Shown: positions 1 through 9,239 of the stretch, piece after piece | How positions within the stretch are numbered: the first letter of the stretch is position 1 | Layout: each line of letters starts with the position of its first letter | From: Mucilaginibacter paludis DSM 18603 | GTDB lineage: Bacteria > Bacteroidota > Bacteroidia > Sphingobacteriales > Sphingobacteriaceae | Length of the DNA: 64,000 nt | Reading direction: 5' to 3' | Assembly: GCF_000166195.2 (NCBI RefSeq) | Contig: NZ_CM001403.1 | Coordinates: forward strand, 1,240,001 to 1,304,000 | Program-made: the position numbers and the translations under genes | The notes under the pieces: generated by a model | The model's database searches: none | Told to the model about the DNA's origin: nothing | The model's input: the letters and a program-made list of their open reading frames with translations, nothing else

Positions 1-1
1 A

Positions 2-1600
2 ACCTATCAAGGTGATGTTACAGGGCGTGTAGTTAAAAACTGGAACGGATTTTTAAAAGATGTTTTGTTATCTGTAGGCACTAAAGGCATCCTATTGCCG
101 GACCTGCCTGCGCAGTATAGCAACACCAGGTATCTGCAAACCTACTGGAATAACTACACCATTTGGGTTAACGGTGCCACGCCTACACAGCAACAAGGGC
201 AAAGCTCAAAAAATTTATACGAAAAATTAACCCTGAGTTTTGCCGATAGCTCTGTTGTTGCATACGGAGCATTTAACACGCAAAAAAATAAAGGCGATCT
301 GACATCCACAAACTCTAATGCTGCTGCCGCCAACACCACTACAACATCAAACTATATCAGCACAGGGGTTACTGTATTTTTGAGAAAAAAGTTATTGAAT
401 TTCCAACTTACTTATGACAAATCACCGGAAGGGGGGCCTCAATACAACGGTTCCTTTAACTACAACATCGGCCGGGAAAGCTTTTTCAGTTCGAATATCA
501 TAAGCGACCTGCAACTTAACGCGACTTTACAGGAAATAAGCCCATACCAGGGGCTTGCACTGATGCAGAGTACAAACATTGCAACCAATGGCGCTTACAG
601 CCAGGCTATCAACAGTGATTTTACCGTGCTTCCATCGGCTAACAGAACTTTTGAAGCTCATGGTAAAATTGGCATTCTCAATAATAAATACAGTTTAGAT
701 CTGAGATACTATGATCAAACATCCGGCGGCTTAAACAATAACCTCAATGTTTTAACCGATCCAAGCACGGGCCTTTCTAGCCAGGTGAGCTATAGCAGCA
801 TCACCAACAGGGGGGTGGAATTTTTTATGAATGCAGGACTGATTAAAAACAGCAATTTTAGTTATAGTATAACCTTAAATGGCGCACGTAATAGCAATAT
901 TGCAAAAAGTGTACCGGTTACAAAGTTTACTGCCACCCGGGAGTATACCGTAGCGGTAAGGGATGGTTACGATATCAGTAATATTTGGGCCCCCAAATGG
1001 GCCGGCCTTAACTCAAGCGGCGACCCACAGATCTATGACAAGAACGGAAAAATAACTTCCACCCTTGACAGCGCTACCATAGCAGGCGCATTAGTGAAAC
1101 AAGGTGTTACCAAAGCCCCTTGGACCGGCGGTTTCATACAGGAATTCAGGGTACACCAGTTTTTTTCCCGCGTGGCCCTTACATTTAACTTAGGCTACGT
1201 AATGCGGTATTATCTTCCTTATCCCGGAAGCGATACCGAAACCAGTAGCCTGGTGGCAAACAGATGGCAAAAGCCCGGTGACGAGAAATTTACCGATGTG
1301 CCAAAAATCAGCGTATCAGGTACCAACAGCTACAGAGAGTTTGTTACCCGCTATTCCAGCAATAGTATATTACCTGCCGATAACATCCGCTTGCAGGAGG
1401 TGATGGTGGGCTTTAACGTACCCAATAGATACGTTCAAAGATATGGCTTAAGTTACCTGGTGATGACTTTCCAGGTACAAAATCTCGCCTATTGGGCCAA
1501 AAACAAGTACCACATAGACCCGGCAACCGTCGCCGTTGATGGAAGAATAGGAAACCCCTTGCCAAGAATCTATTCATGCAATTTAAGTGTAAATTTTTAA
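2..1600 (+). CDS. SusC/RagA-family TonB-linked outer-membrane receptor, C-terminal part (5' end outside window)
   Basis: The reading frame is already open at base 2, so only about the last 532 residues are seen; an apparent TTG start at 65 is not the real start. The sequence is rich in alternating beta-strand patterns with Asn/Ser/Thr loops, as in the barrel half of SusC proteins. It ends in an aromatic-terminated strand (NLSVNF), the usual outer-membrane insertion signal. A WAPKWAGLN segment and a 'RW-KPGDE-TDVP' segment near the end also occur in the second SusC of this window (19173-22775). Its likely role is TonB-dependent uptake of an oligomeric substrate together with the SusD protein that begins about 11 bases after the stop. 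The substrate cannot be told from sequence; downstream proteases hint at peptides (inference). Plug and signal peptide lie outside the window. Confidence 0.9.
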   Translation, partial: TYQGDVTGRVVKNWNGFLKDVLLSVGTKGILLPDLPAQYSNTRYLQTYWNNYTIWVNGATPTQQQGQSSKNLYEKLTLSFADSSVVAYGAFNTQKNKGDLTSTNSNAAAANTTTTSNYISTGVTVFLRKKLLNFQLTYDKSPEGGPQYNGSFNYNIGRESFFSSNIISDLQLNATLQEISPYQGLALMQSTNIATNGAYSQAINSDFTVLPSANRTFEAHGKIGILNNKYSLDLRYYDQTSGGLNNNLNVLTDPSTGLSSQVSYSSITNRGVEFFMNAGLIKNSNFSYSITLNGARNSNIAKSVPVTKFTATREYTVAVRDGYDISNIWAPKWAGLNSSGDPQIYDKNGKITSTLDSATIAGALVKQGVTKAPWTGGFIQEFRVHQFFSRVALTFNLGYVMRYYLPYPGSDTETSSLVANRWQKPGDEKFTDVPKISVSGTNSYREFVTRYSSNSILPADNIRLQEVMVGFNVPNRYVQRYGLSYLVMTFQVQNLAYWAKNKYHIDPATVAVDGRIGNPLPRIYSCNLSVNF

Positions 1601-1611
1601 GCGATATGACG

Positions 1612-3012
1612 ATGTATAAAAGATCACTATTTTTTGTTTTGGCCGTTTGCGCCATCTGGTCACTATCGGCCTGTAAAAAATTCCTAACTATAGGGCCATC
1701 TTCTACAAGTATTAACCCCACTACGGTTAAAGATTTTCAGGAGATGCTGAACAGCGATTCATTAAGCAAATGCCATTTCTTTATGTTGGATGTGATGAGC
1801 GACGATCTCCTGCTTTCAGACGCGCAGGTAGCGGCCTCCACCAATTACTATCTGCGAGGGTATTTATGGCAAAGTCTCATCTGGAACCCGGCTGATGCGG
1901 ATGTAATGTATAATTCTACTTATTCGAGGATATTGCAAATGAATATCATTTTAGACCGGATAAACTCGGCCCCCGCCGATAGTTACAATACCCCGCAAAA
2001 TAAAAGCATCGTTATTTCCCAGGCTCTTATTAACAGGGCATGGTATTACCTGCAATTGGTGAACGCCTATGGCGCCGCCTACGATGCTACTACATCAGCT
2101 ACCGATCCGGGTGTGCCGCTTGTAGTTACGGCAAACAATTACGCCTTATTACCGAGGGCAAGCGTAGCCGAGGTTTACGCCCAGGTGATTGCCGATTTGA
2201 AGACCGCCGTTAACAACCCGTATTTAACAAGCAAAGGCACCGATATTATCCACCCCGGAAAGGCATCGGGCTTTGCATTATTAGCCCGGGCTTATCTATA
2301 CGAGGGCAATTATACTTCCGCTGCGGCTTATGCGGATTCTGTTTTGGCTACGCAAAGTACCTTACAGAGTTATAGTGCTACCGGTTATTTAGCCCCCTCT
2401 CAATTGCCTGACCTGGTAACCAATCCGGAAATATTATTAGGGCGAGTAACTGCAGACCTTGCCTTTTACTCCTTTTATACCGCGACTATTATGCCGAGTT
2501 CAACTTTAACTTCCACCTTAACCACTTCCGACCTGAGGTATTCAAAAAAGTTCTCGTCCGCATCAAGGTTTTCGCCTGCTACATACGCTGTCTCGGGCGG
2601 GAATACGATGTTTTTTGACAATAGCGTTGGCGTGCCCGAAGTAATGCTGATTAAGGCCGAATGTTTAGCCCGCAATGGCTCTTTTGCAGCTGCCGGCACC
2701 CTGATATCCACGCTTAGAAAAGCCCGGTTATCCGCCTCGACATTTGCGGCGGAGAAACGTACCTATACCGCGGCTAACATATTAGGATATGTGCTGGATG
2801 AACGAAGACGTGAATTATTTTACCACGGCGGGCTTCGCTTGTTCGATCTGAAAAGGTTAAACAAGGATGCTACTTTAAAAAAGGATATTACGCGTTTGAA
2901 TACAGCCGGTACCGTCATAGCCACACTTCCGGCGGGCTCAGGCCTATACTTGGTACCATTCAGCCCAACGGTTTTAGCTGCTAACCCTAACATCGTTCAA
3001 AACCCCAGATAA
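1612..3012 (+). CDS. SusD/RagB-family nutrient-binding outer-membrane lipoprotein
   Basis: SusD partners cap the SusC barrel at the cell surface and bind the substrate. The N-terminus is a lipoprotein signal: a hydrophobic stretch followed by the lipobox LSAC and then KKF. Helical TPR-like segments follow (for example the INRAWYYLQLVNAYG region) and the C-terminal half contains a conserved DERRRELFYHGGLRLFDLKR segment, typical of the family. The length, about 466 residues, is normal. The open frame can be read from 1576, inside susC, but ATG codons at 1606 and 1612 directly after the susC stop fit the signal peptide better; 1612 is chosen and 1606 is possible. It is the second gene of the operon seen here. 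Confidence 0.92.
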   Translation: MYKRSLFFVLAVCAIWSLSACKKFLTIGPSSTSINPTTVKDFQEMLNSDSLSKCHFFMLDVMSDDLLLSDAQVAASTNYYLRGYLWQSLIWNPADADVMYNSTYSRILQMNIILDRINSAPADSYNTPQNKSIVISQALINRAWYYLQLVNAYGAAYDATTSATDPGVPLVVTANNYALLPRASVAEVYAQVIADLKTAVNNPYLTSKGTDIIHPGKASGFALLARAYLYEGNYTSAAAYADSVLATQSTLQSYSATGYLAPSQLPDLVTNPEILLGRVTADLAFYSFYTATIMPSSTLTSTLTTSDLRYSKKFSSASRFSPATYAVSGGNTMFFDNSVGVPEVMLIKAECLARNGSFAAAGTLISTLRKARLSASTFAAEKRTYTAANILGYVLDERRRELFYHGGLRLFDLKRLNKDATLKKDITRLNTAGTVIATLPAGSGLYLVPFSPTVLAANPNIVQNPR

Positions 3013-3046
3013 TGAGGACAATTTTTAATCTTCAATAAATAAGACC

Positions 3047-4054
3047 ATGTTGTACAAAATATATCATCATACCCTCCGGCCAATGTTCAACTTTAAAGGG
3101 GCCTTGCTTCTTTGCTTGCTTGGCATAGGGATAGCCTCGTGCAAAAAAAGCATGAGCGACGCGGACTCATTACAATCCAAATTTGCCAGCGGAATGGTTT
3201 CCTATGTTGAGCAAGGCAACGTATTGGCATTAAATGGAAACAATTATAGTTTTACACCTAATCATATTGGAGTGCCTATTACGCTAACAAATGGGGCAAA
3301 AACAAACGACACGGTAACCTCCGTTGTTGATCCGTCACTGGTATCTCAATATAATCAGATCTACCTGGAAAAAAATCCAACTATACCGCAGGGGGCGTTC
3401 CAGGTTTCGCACCAGGGGGCTTTCCCGATAGCTTCAGGATCTACCCAGGCTAAAGATTCCCTGTATGTTTTATTGAACGATGGCAGCCAGTTGAAAGATA
3501 GCACTGCTTACCTTGTACCGGTTACCCTGGCAGCAAAAAAGGGCTCCAAGTTAAAATATTCGGTTTTCTTTTTTAAGGTATTTGTTACCAAAGGAGACTT
3601 GAAAGCCAAAATGTATGGTGTGGGTATTGTTAATGGCACCAGCGCCAACAGGTTGAGCAGCGGAGCATTACAGGCTTATTACTTTACAGTACCGGATTCG
3701 ATAAAGCTTAGAACAACCCTAACTACTTTGTTTCCTGCTCACGATGTAAACGTACAGGCGACTATGCTTACCCAGAGCGAGATTAGCGCAGCTCTCAAAA
3801 AAGAAGGGTTTCCTGGCATTCCTGTGCCAGACAATACCGGGGCTCTTACTAAAGATCTGGTTACTATACCGGCCAATTCTTTATTAAGCAGAGATAGTAT
3901 AACGCTCAAATTTCCGAACAAAGCAAATTTAGCCAAGTCGCAATGGTATTTTACCGGTGTGAAAATTGTTACCTACAACGGTTCGCAGTATGGAGTACCG
4001 CCGGTGGCTAATGATTCGAGCAGGGTTTATATCCGATTTTTCCTGAGCAACTAA
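3047..4054 (+). CDS. Surface lipoprotein with DUF1735-like domains
   Basis: A short positive N-terminus, a hydrophobic core and the lipobox IASC followed by KK show an exported lipoprotein of about 335 residues; a second ATG at 3083 would shorten the leader without changing the lipobox. Two beta-rich segments with the pattern 'VDPSLV-YN ... IPQGAFQV ... DSLYVLL ... L-DSTAYLVPVTL' resemble the DUF1735/BT_3987 N-terminal domains that accompany SusCD pairs. Such proteins are thought to help bind substrate at the surface (family knowledge; the exact ligand is unknown). It lies 34 bases after susD and 34 bases before the S41 protease, so co-transcription is likely. No catalytic motif is visible. 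Confidence 0.75.
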   Translation: MLYKIYHHTLRPMFNFKGALLLCLLGIGIASCKKSMSDADSLQSKFASGMVSYVEQGNVLALNGNNYSFTPNHIGVPITLTNGAKTNDTVTSVVDPSLVSQYNQIYLEKNPTIPQGAFQVSHQGAFPIASGSTQAKDSLYVLLNDGSQLKDSTAYLVPVTLAAKKGSKLKYSVFFFKVFVTKGDLKAKMYGVGIVNGTSANRLSSGALQAYYFTVPDSIKLRTTLTTLFPAHDVNVQATMLTQSEISAALKKEGFPGIPVPDNTGALTKDLVTIPANSLLSRDSITLKFPNKANLAKSQWYFTGVKIVTYNGSQYGVPPVANDSSRVYIRFFLSN

Positions 4055-4088
4055 AATGGTTGTTTATTTATCAATTTAATTTATACCA

Positions 4089-6194
4089 ATGTTAAAAAAA
4101 ATGGGCCTGGGGGCCGCCGTGATGTGCTTGTACATATCATTTAATAGTTCAGCTTTCTCACCAGTTAAGGCATACCCGGCGGGTGATATACAGCCGGATA
4201 AGAATGAAAGCGAGGTATGCCGTTTGGTAGTTAAAATGCTAAGCGCCAGCAATTACAAAAAAGTAGCGGTGAATGATTCGCTGTCTGCTTTGGTTTTCGA
4301 CAGGTATTTAAAAAGCCTCGACGAAAATCACAGCTACTTATTAGCAGGAGATGTAACCGGCTTTGAGCAGTATAGGACTTTGTTGGATGATGATCTGCAA
4401 AACGGCAACCTGGCCCATGTATTTGGCATGTTCAATACCTTTAAAATGAGGAATGAGGAGCGTTTAAGATATGCGCTTGCGCTCCTCAATACCGATTTTG
4501 ATTTCAGCAAGAAGGAGACTTATACACCCGACCGTAAAGAAATGCCTTTTATAAAAACAGAAGCGGAAATGAACGCACTGTGGAGCCAGCGTGTAAAATA
4601 CGACCTACTGGAACTTCAGTTGGCAAATCAGGATATCGCCAAAAATAAAGAAATCCTGAAAAAGAAGTATCAAAACCTGTTAGATCAATCGGGCAAAACT
4701 TCGAGCCAGGATGTTTTTCAGTTATTTATGAGCGCATTTACGGCTTCAGTTGATCCTCATGTTGCCTATTTTAACCCTTTCAATGCCTCACAGTTCAATG
4801 TAGGTATAACCCGTGCCCTTGAAGGGATTGGAGCAACTCTGGCTTTAGAGAACGAATATGTAACCATTAAAAGTTTAACACCCGGCGGGCCGGCCTATAA
4901 AACTAAATTGATCAATCCGGACGACCGTATCATCGCTATAGCCCAGGGCAAAGATGGCCAGTTTGCAGATATTACAGGCTGGAGGCTGGACAATGCCATA
5001 TCGCTAATCCGGGGGCCGAAAGGGACTATCGTTAAGCTGAAGATATTGCCCAAGGGAAAAAGTTTTTCTGACGGGCCGCAAACTGTAGAGGTGGTTCGGG
5101 ATAAGATCATTCTGCAAGATCAATCGGCAAAACAAGAGATCCGGACCTGCAAATCGGGTGGCAAAGATGTTAAAATCGGGATAATCACCATCCCGGCTTT
5201 CTATTTGGATTATAAGGCGTATGAAGCAGGCGACCGTAATTATAAAAGTACAACCCGCGACGTAAAATTACTGCTGGATACCTTGAAACAAAAAAAAGTT
5301 GACGGTGTGATGATTGACCTGCGCGGCAACGGTGGCGGATCATTAACCGAGGCGATTAACCTGACCGGGCTCTTTATCGCATCGGGTCCTGTTGTGCAGG
5401 TGCGTGATGTAAATCAGAAAATTCAGGTCAGTCAGGATTTGGATCCTTCAATCTACTACAGTGGCCCAATGGCCGTGTTGGTTGATCGCACAAGCGCTTC
5501 AGCTTCCGAAATATTTTCGGCCGCTATACAGGATTATGGCCGGGGGCTGGTGTTAGGTTCTAAAACTTACGGCAAAGGCAGTGTACAAACCACGGTAAAC
5601 CTGAACCAGGTTGTCAGAAAACTGGCCGGCCAAGGCACAGCCAACGCTGATACAAGCAAGCAAGATCAATTTGGGCAATTGAATGTTACTATCGGGAAAT
5701 TCTACCGAATCAGCGGCAGCTCAACACAGCACAAAGGCGTTACGCCCGATATTGAGCTTCCGTCATATATAACACCATCAAAATATGGCGAAGATAACGA
5801 ACCTTCGGCTATGCCCTGGGACACCATTGGCAAAAGCGACTATACCCAAACAGCATCATTGAACAAGGTAGTACCGGTTTTAACAGGCCTGTACCAGCAA
5901 CGCAGCCAAACTAACCCTGCCTATAAAGCCTACTATAACGTGATAAAAGCCTATCAGGATGACGAGGCGCTTAAAAGTATCCCGTTAAACGCGCAAGAAC
6001 TTAAACGCGTGCGTGATGCCAACGCTGCCAAAGCATTAGATCGTGAAAATCAGCTCAGGGTAGCCATTGGGCTTCCTGCCTTAAAAAAGGGAGAGGCCAG
6101 GCCCCGGACGGACGATCTTGATTTTATGAAAACGGAAGCAGGCCAGATATTGACAGATTATATTTTATCAGATAAAACATCCGCCGGCATATAA
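4089..6194 (+). CDS. Tail-specific (C-terminal processing) protease, S41 family, Prc-like
   Basis: This is a periplasmic or outer-membrane-associated serine protease of about 701 residues, the length of Prc/Tsp rather than the shorter CtpA type. The order is a secretion signal at about 1-28, a long helical N-terminal domain, a PDZ domain at about 235-340 (begins GIGATLALE), the S41 core at about 350-560 and a helical C-terminal domain. The catalytic motif SASASEIF starts at residue 469, and the spacing of 25 residues matches S471 and K496 (in KTYGKGS) to Ser430/Lys455 of E. coli Prc. It sits inside a SusCD operon next to a trypsin-like protease and four thioredoxins, so peptide processing or quality control of the envelope proteins are both plausible roles. 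Confidence 0.93.
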   Translation: MLKKMGLGAAVMCLYISFNSSAFSPVKAYPAGDIQPDKNESEVCRLVVKMLSASNYKKVAVNDSLSALVFDRYLKSLDENHSYLLAGDVTGFEQYRTLLDDDLQNGNLAHVFGMFNTFKMRNEERLRYALALLNTDFDFSKKETYTPDRKEMPFIKTEAEMNALWSQRVKYDLLELQLANQDIAKNKEILKKKYQNLLDQSGKTSSQDVFQLFMSAFTASVDPHVAYFNPFNASQFNVGITRALEGIGATLALENEYVTIKSLTPGGPAYKTKLINPDDRIIAIAQGKDGQFADITGWRLDNAISLIRGPKGTIVKLKILPKGKSFSDGPQTVEVVRDKIILQDQSAKQEIRTCKSGGKDVKIGIITIPAFYLDYKAYEAGDRNYKSTTRDVKLLLDTLKQKKVDGVMIDLRGNGGGSLTEAINLTGLFIASGPVVQVRDVNQKIQVSQDLDPSIYYSGPMAVLVDRTSASASEIFSAAIQDYGRGLVLGSKTYGKGSVQTTVNLNQVVRKLAGQGTANADTSKQDQFGQLNVTIGKFYRISGSSTQHKGVTPDIELPSYITPSKYGEDNEPSAMPWDTIGKSDYTQTASLNKVVPVLTGLYQQRSQTNPAYKAYYNVIKAYQDDEALKSIPLNAQELKRVRDANAAKALDRENQLRVAIGLPALKKGEARPRTDDLDFMKTEAGQILTDYILSDKTSAGI

Positions 6195-6319
6195 TCGCCA
6201 GCATGATTTGGACATCTTCGGCCGGGTAAAAACAATAACTAACACATCAAAAATTTATAATCAATATAGATAATACACTATTCACTCTACTTATAATTAA
6301 CAAAGCAAACTCAATTAAT

Positions 6320-6904
6320 ATGTTAAAGGCAACTATAATTACTGCTGTATCCATTTCTGCCATGCTGTTTAGCGGATATATCAAAAACGCCCCAGTACGG
6401 GATAAAAATGAGCACTTAACAACCAGCTACAGTTTAAGGGCTAACAAAGGCATCCTTAACGCCGATACCACATTGCTTAAAGTAGGCGATAAATGCCCCG
6501 ACTTTATATTCAGGGATACAACCGGCTACGACGGCCGTAATGTTAAGCTTAGCGCTTTTAAAGGCAAATACGTACTTATCGATGTATGGGCCTCATGGTG
6601 TGCCCCATGCCGCGCACAGTATCCCCATCTTGTTACATTGGAAGAGAAGATGAAAAACAAAGCGATAACCTTTGTCAGCATATCAATAGACACCCGAATT
6701 TTCAGATGGAAGGGCCCGGTACTCAGCAAAATGGGAGGCATCCAGTGGATGGTAAGAGACGAGACTTTCGAGAAAGCCTTTGGTATTAATATGATCCCCC
6801 GGTTTATTTTGCTCGATAAAAAGGGCAATGTTTTAAGCCTTAAAATGCCACTGCCATCACATCCCGAACTTGAGCAAGAACTGAATAAGCTTAAAGGAAT
6901 TTAA
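6320..6904 (+). CDS. TlpA-like exported thioredoxin (CAPC active site)
   Basis: This is a 194-residue protein with an N-terminal hydrophobic signal or anchor (about residues 1-25) and one thioredoxin-fold domain of the AhpC-TSA/Redoxin/TlpA type. The active site is WASWCAPC with Cys94 and Cys97, and the cis-Pro region appears as MIPRFILLD. It lacks the extra N-terminal domain found in the three longer paralogues downstream. It is expected to reduce or exchange disulfides in the periplasm. It follows the S41 protease after a 125-base spacer and precedes the next thioredoxin by 17 bases, so it is probably in the same operon. Confidence 0.88.
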   Translation: MLKATIITAVSISAMLFSGYIKNAPVRDKNEHLTTSYSLRANKGILNADTTLLKVGDKCPDFIFRDTTGYDGRNVKLSAFKGKYVLIDVWASWCAPCRAQYPHLVTLEEKMKNKAITFVSISIDTRIFRWKGPVLSKMGGIQWMVRDETFEKAFGINMIPRFILLDKKGNVLSLKMPLPSHPELEQELNKLKGI

Positions 6905-6921
6905 AACATAAATAAATTAAG

Positions 6922-8040
6922 ATGATAAAATCCATCATTACGCTGCTGATAGCCTCGCCCTTAGCTGCTTTAGCACAGCAAAATTATACCATCAAGGTGA
7001 ACGTTAAAAATGTCACGCCTGGGGCTAAAGCTTACTTGAACTATAAGGTAAATCAAAAAATAAACCAGGACTCTGCGAGTTTAGTCAATAACCAATTTGT
7101 TTTTAAAGGTACGCAGAGTAATAAAATGAAGGCCTTTGTTTTATTGAGCCATACCGGAACCCCGGTTAAGAGCCTGGACGGATCAGACCAGGTGGCTGTG
7201 TATCTTGAAAACGGCACTATCACCGTTAACGCCACCGACTCATTGGTACATGCCACGGTAGGCGGTACCAGGCTTAATGACGACCAGCAACAAATGGTTG
7301 ATCTGTTAGAACCTTATAAAAAGCAGGGTAAAGCTATGGTAGACGCTTATGATCAAGCCGCAGGCAAGGCCAATGAACAAGATAAACTCAAAGCTGACTT
7401 TGCTAAGCTCCAAACCCAGAAAAAGGAAGCTATTGAAACTTTTATTAAAAACCATCCTAACTCGTTGGTCAGTTTAAACCTGCTTTTGACCACGGTAGAC
7501 CCGGCTCAGGACATGGCTAAAGCCCGCAGCCTTTTTAACAGCTTAACGGCGGAAGTGCAAAACTCAGTCAACGGCCAAACGTACAAAAAGGTGATTGAAG
7601 AGGCTAAATCTGTTGAGGTGGGCAGCCTGGCTCCAGGCTTCACGTTGAAAAATACAAAAGGTGAGGATATCTCGCTGGCATCGTTTAAGGGGAAATATGT
7701 ATTGGTTGATTTTTGGGCAAGCTGGTGCGGCCCGTGCAGAGCAGAGAATCCTAACCTGATAGCCTCTTTTAATCAGTTTAAAAACAAAAATTTTACCGTT
7801 TTAGGCGTGTCGTTGGATGGCGGCAAAAATGCTAAACAACAATGGATGGATGCTATTGCTAAAGATGGCTTGACCTGGGAACAGGTATCTGAGCTGCAAG
7901 GCTGGCTTAGTCCGGTTGCTCAGCTCTACAAGGTGAACTCTATACCGGCTAATTTTTTAATTGATCCGTCAGGCAAGATCATCGCCCGCGACTTACGCGG
8001 AGATGAACTCAATAAAAAACTAAAAAGCATTTTCTTATAA
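6922..8040 (+). CDS. TlpA-like thiol-disulfide oxidoreductase with DUF4369-like N-terminal domain (CGPC)
   Basis: A signal peptide ending near ALAQ is followed by a beta-rich N-terminal domain (about 20-120) of the DUF4369 type, a helical linker rich in Lys/Glu/Gln, and a C-terminal thioredoxin domain from about residue 235. The active site is WASWCGPC with Cys269 and Cys272; the cis-Pro region is SIPANFLID. The length of 372 residues equals that of the next gene, and large parts match nearly word for word (HPNSLVSLNLL, DFWASWCGPCR, VLGVSLDGG), so the two look like a tandem duplication. Role: envelope thiol redox chemistry; the client is unknown. Confidence 0.9.
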   Translation: MIKSIITLLIASPLAALAQQNYTIKVNVKNVTPGAKAYLNYKVNQKINQDSASLVNNQFVFKGTQSNKMKAFVLLSHTGTPVKSLDGSDQVAVYLENGTITVNATDSLVHATVGGTRLNDDQQQMVDLLEPYKKQGKAMVDAYDQAAGKANEQDKLKADFAKLQTQKKEAIETFIKNHPNSLVSLNLLLTTVDPAQDMAKARSLFNSLTAEVQNSVNGQTYKKVIEEAKSVEVGSLAPGFTLKNTKGEDISLASFKGKYVLVDFWASWCGPCRAENPNLIASFNQFKNKNFTVLGVSLDGGKNAKQQWMDAIAKDGLTWEQVSELQGWLSPVAQLYKVNSIPANFLIDPSGKIIARDLRGDELNKKLKSIFL

Positions 8041-8114
8041 TTTTTAATACGCGGCGGTACGTAAAATACCGGCATGCATTTCCAAACCATTTATACACAA
8101 CAAAACTTAATACA

Positions 8115-9233
8115 TTGAAAAAAGCATTAATCACAGTATTGGCAGCATTACCTTTTGCGGCAGCAGCACAGCAACAATACACCATTAACGGTACAATAGG
8201 TAAAGTAAAGTTCCCGGCTACCGCTTATGTGGTCTACCAGGAAAGGGGGCAAATGAAGTTTGACTCGGCCACGGTTCAGCCCGATGGTAAATTTATTCTT
8301 AAAGGCAACGTATCTGTACCCATGAAGGCCTTTGTTATGGTGGCACAAAACGGAGAAAAGTTAAACTCCAGGCCAAGTCCGGATCAGGTAGGGGTTTATT
8401 TAGAGAACGGCACTACAGAAATAACCACGCCCGATTCGCTGTTCAGAGCTAAAGTTGGCGGTACTCCGTTGAATAGAGATCAACAGGAAATGATCTCTTT
8501 GTTGCTTCCTTTTAAGAAAACAGAGGCTGAAATGAATGCCGGATTTAAAAAAGCGGAAGGCAAAAGCCAGGAGCAAGCGCAAATACAACAGGCATTTGAA
8601 AGCCTGGCATTAGCAAAGCTACAGATCCAGATGGGTTTTATAGAGAGCCACCCTAATTCATTAGTAAGCTTAAACCTGCTACGTTCCGCTGTCGATCCTG
8701 ATAAGTATCCTGAAAAGGCGAACAGCTTGTTTAATGGCTTCAGTGCGGAACTGAAAGCATCTCCCGCCGGACAGTCTTACTTAAATAAAATCGGCAAGGC
8801 AAAAGCCTTGACCGTAGGCGGCATGGCACCTGATTTTGTTTTAAAAAACACCAAAGATCAGGAGGTGAGCCTGGCCTCATTTAAGGGCAAATATGTACTG
8901 GTAGATTTTTGGGCAAGCTGGTGCGGCCCTTGCAGAAGGGAAAACCCTAATGTGGTTAAAGCCTATCAAAAGTATAAAGCTAAAAACTTTACCGTGCTTG
9001 GCGTTTCGTTAGACGGAGGCGAAAACGCCAAAGAAAAATGGATGGACGCCATAGCTAAAGACAGCCTGAATTGGGAACAGGTATCTGACCTGAAAGGCTG
9101 GGGAAGCTACGTTGTTCAGCTTTACCATATCAACGCTGTACCGGCCAACTTTTTGCTGGACCCGGCAGGAAAAATAATTGGCAGGGACCTGCGCGGCGAA
9201 GAGCTTGAAGCCAAACTTGCAGCTATACTTTAA
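8115..9233 (+). CDS. TlpA-like thiol-disulfide oxidoreductase, tandem paralogue (CGPC)
   Basis: It has the same architecture as the preceding gene: signal peptide ending near AAAAQ, DUF4369-like domain, charged helical linker, and a thioredoxin domain with WASWCGPC and cis-Pro in AVPANFLLD. The most upstream start that keeps the whole signal peptide is a TTG at 8115 (TTGAAAAAAGCA); no suitable ATG lies near it, so a non-ATG start is likely. The spacer from the previous gene is 74 bases. Similarity to 6922-8040 runs over the full length, supporting a recent duplication. The divergence is mainly in the N-terminal domain, which may set client specificity (inference). Confidence 0.9.
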   Translation: MKKALITVLAALPFAAAAQQQYTINGTIGKVKFPATAYVVYQERGQMKFDSATVQPDGKFILKGNVSVPMKAFVMVAQNGEKLNSRPSPDQVGVYLENGTTEITTPDSLFRAKVGGTPLNRDQQEMISLLLPFKKTEAEMNAGFKKAEGKSQEQAQIQQAFESLALAKLQIQMGFIESHPNSLVSLNLLRSAVDPDKYPEKANSLFNGFSAELKASPAGQSYLNKIGKAKALTVGGMAPDFVLKNTKDQEVSLASFKGKYVLVDFWASWCGPCRRENPNVVKAYQKYKAKNFTVLGVSLDGGENAKEKWMDAIAKDSLNWEQVSDLKGWGSYVVQLYHINAVPANFLLDPAGKIIGRDLRGEELEAKLAAIL

Positions 9234-9239
9234 CAAGCC

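Noticed and set aside
64..1600. TTG at 65 as a true start of the first gene
   Set aside because: The frame is already open from base 2 and encodes barrel-like sequence, so the gene starts outside the window.
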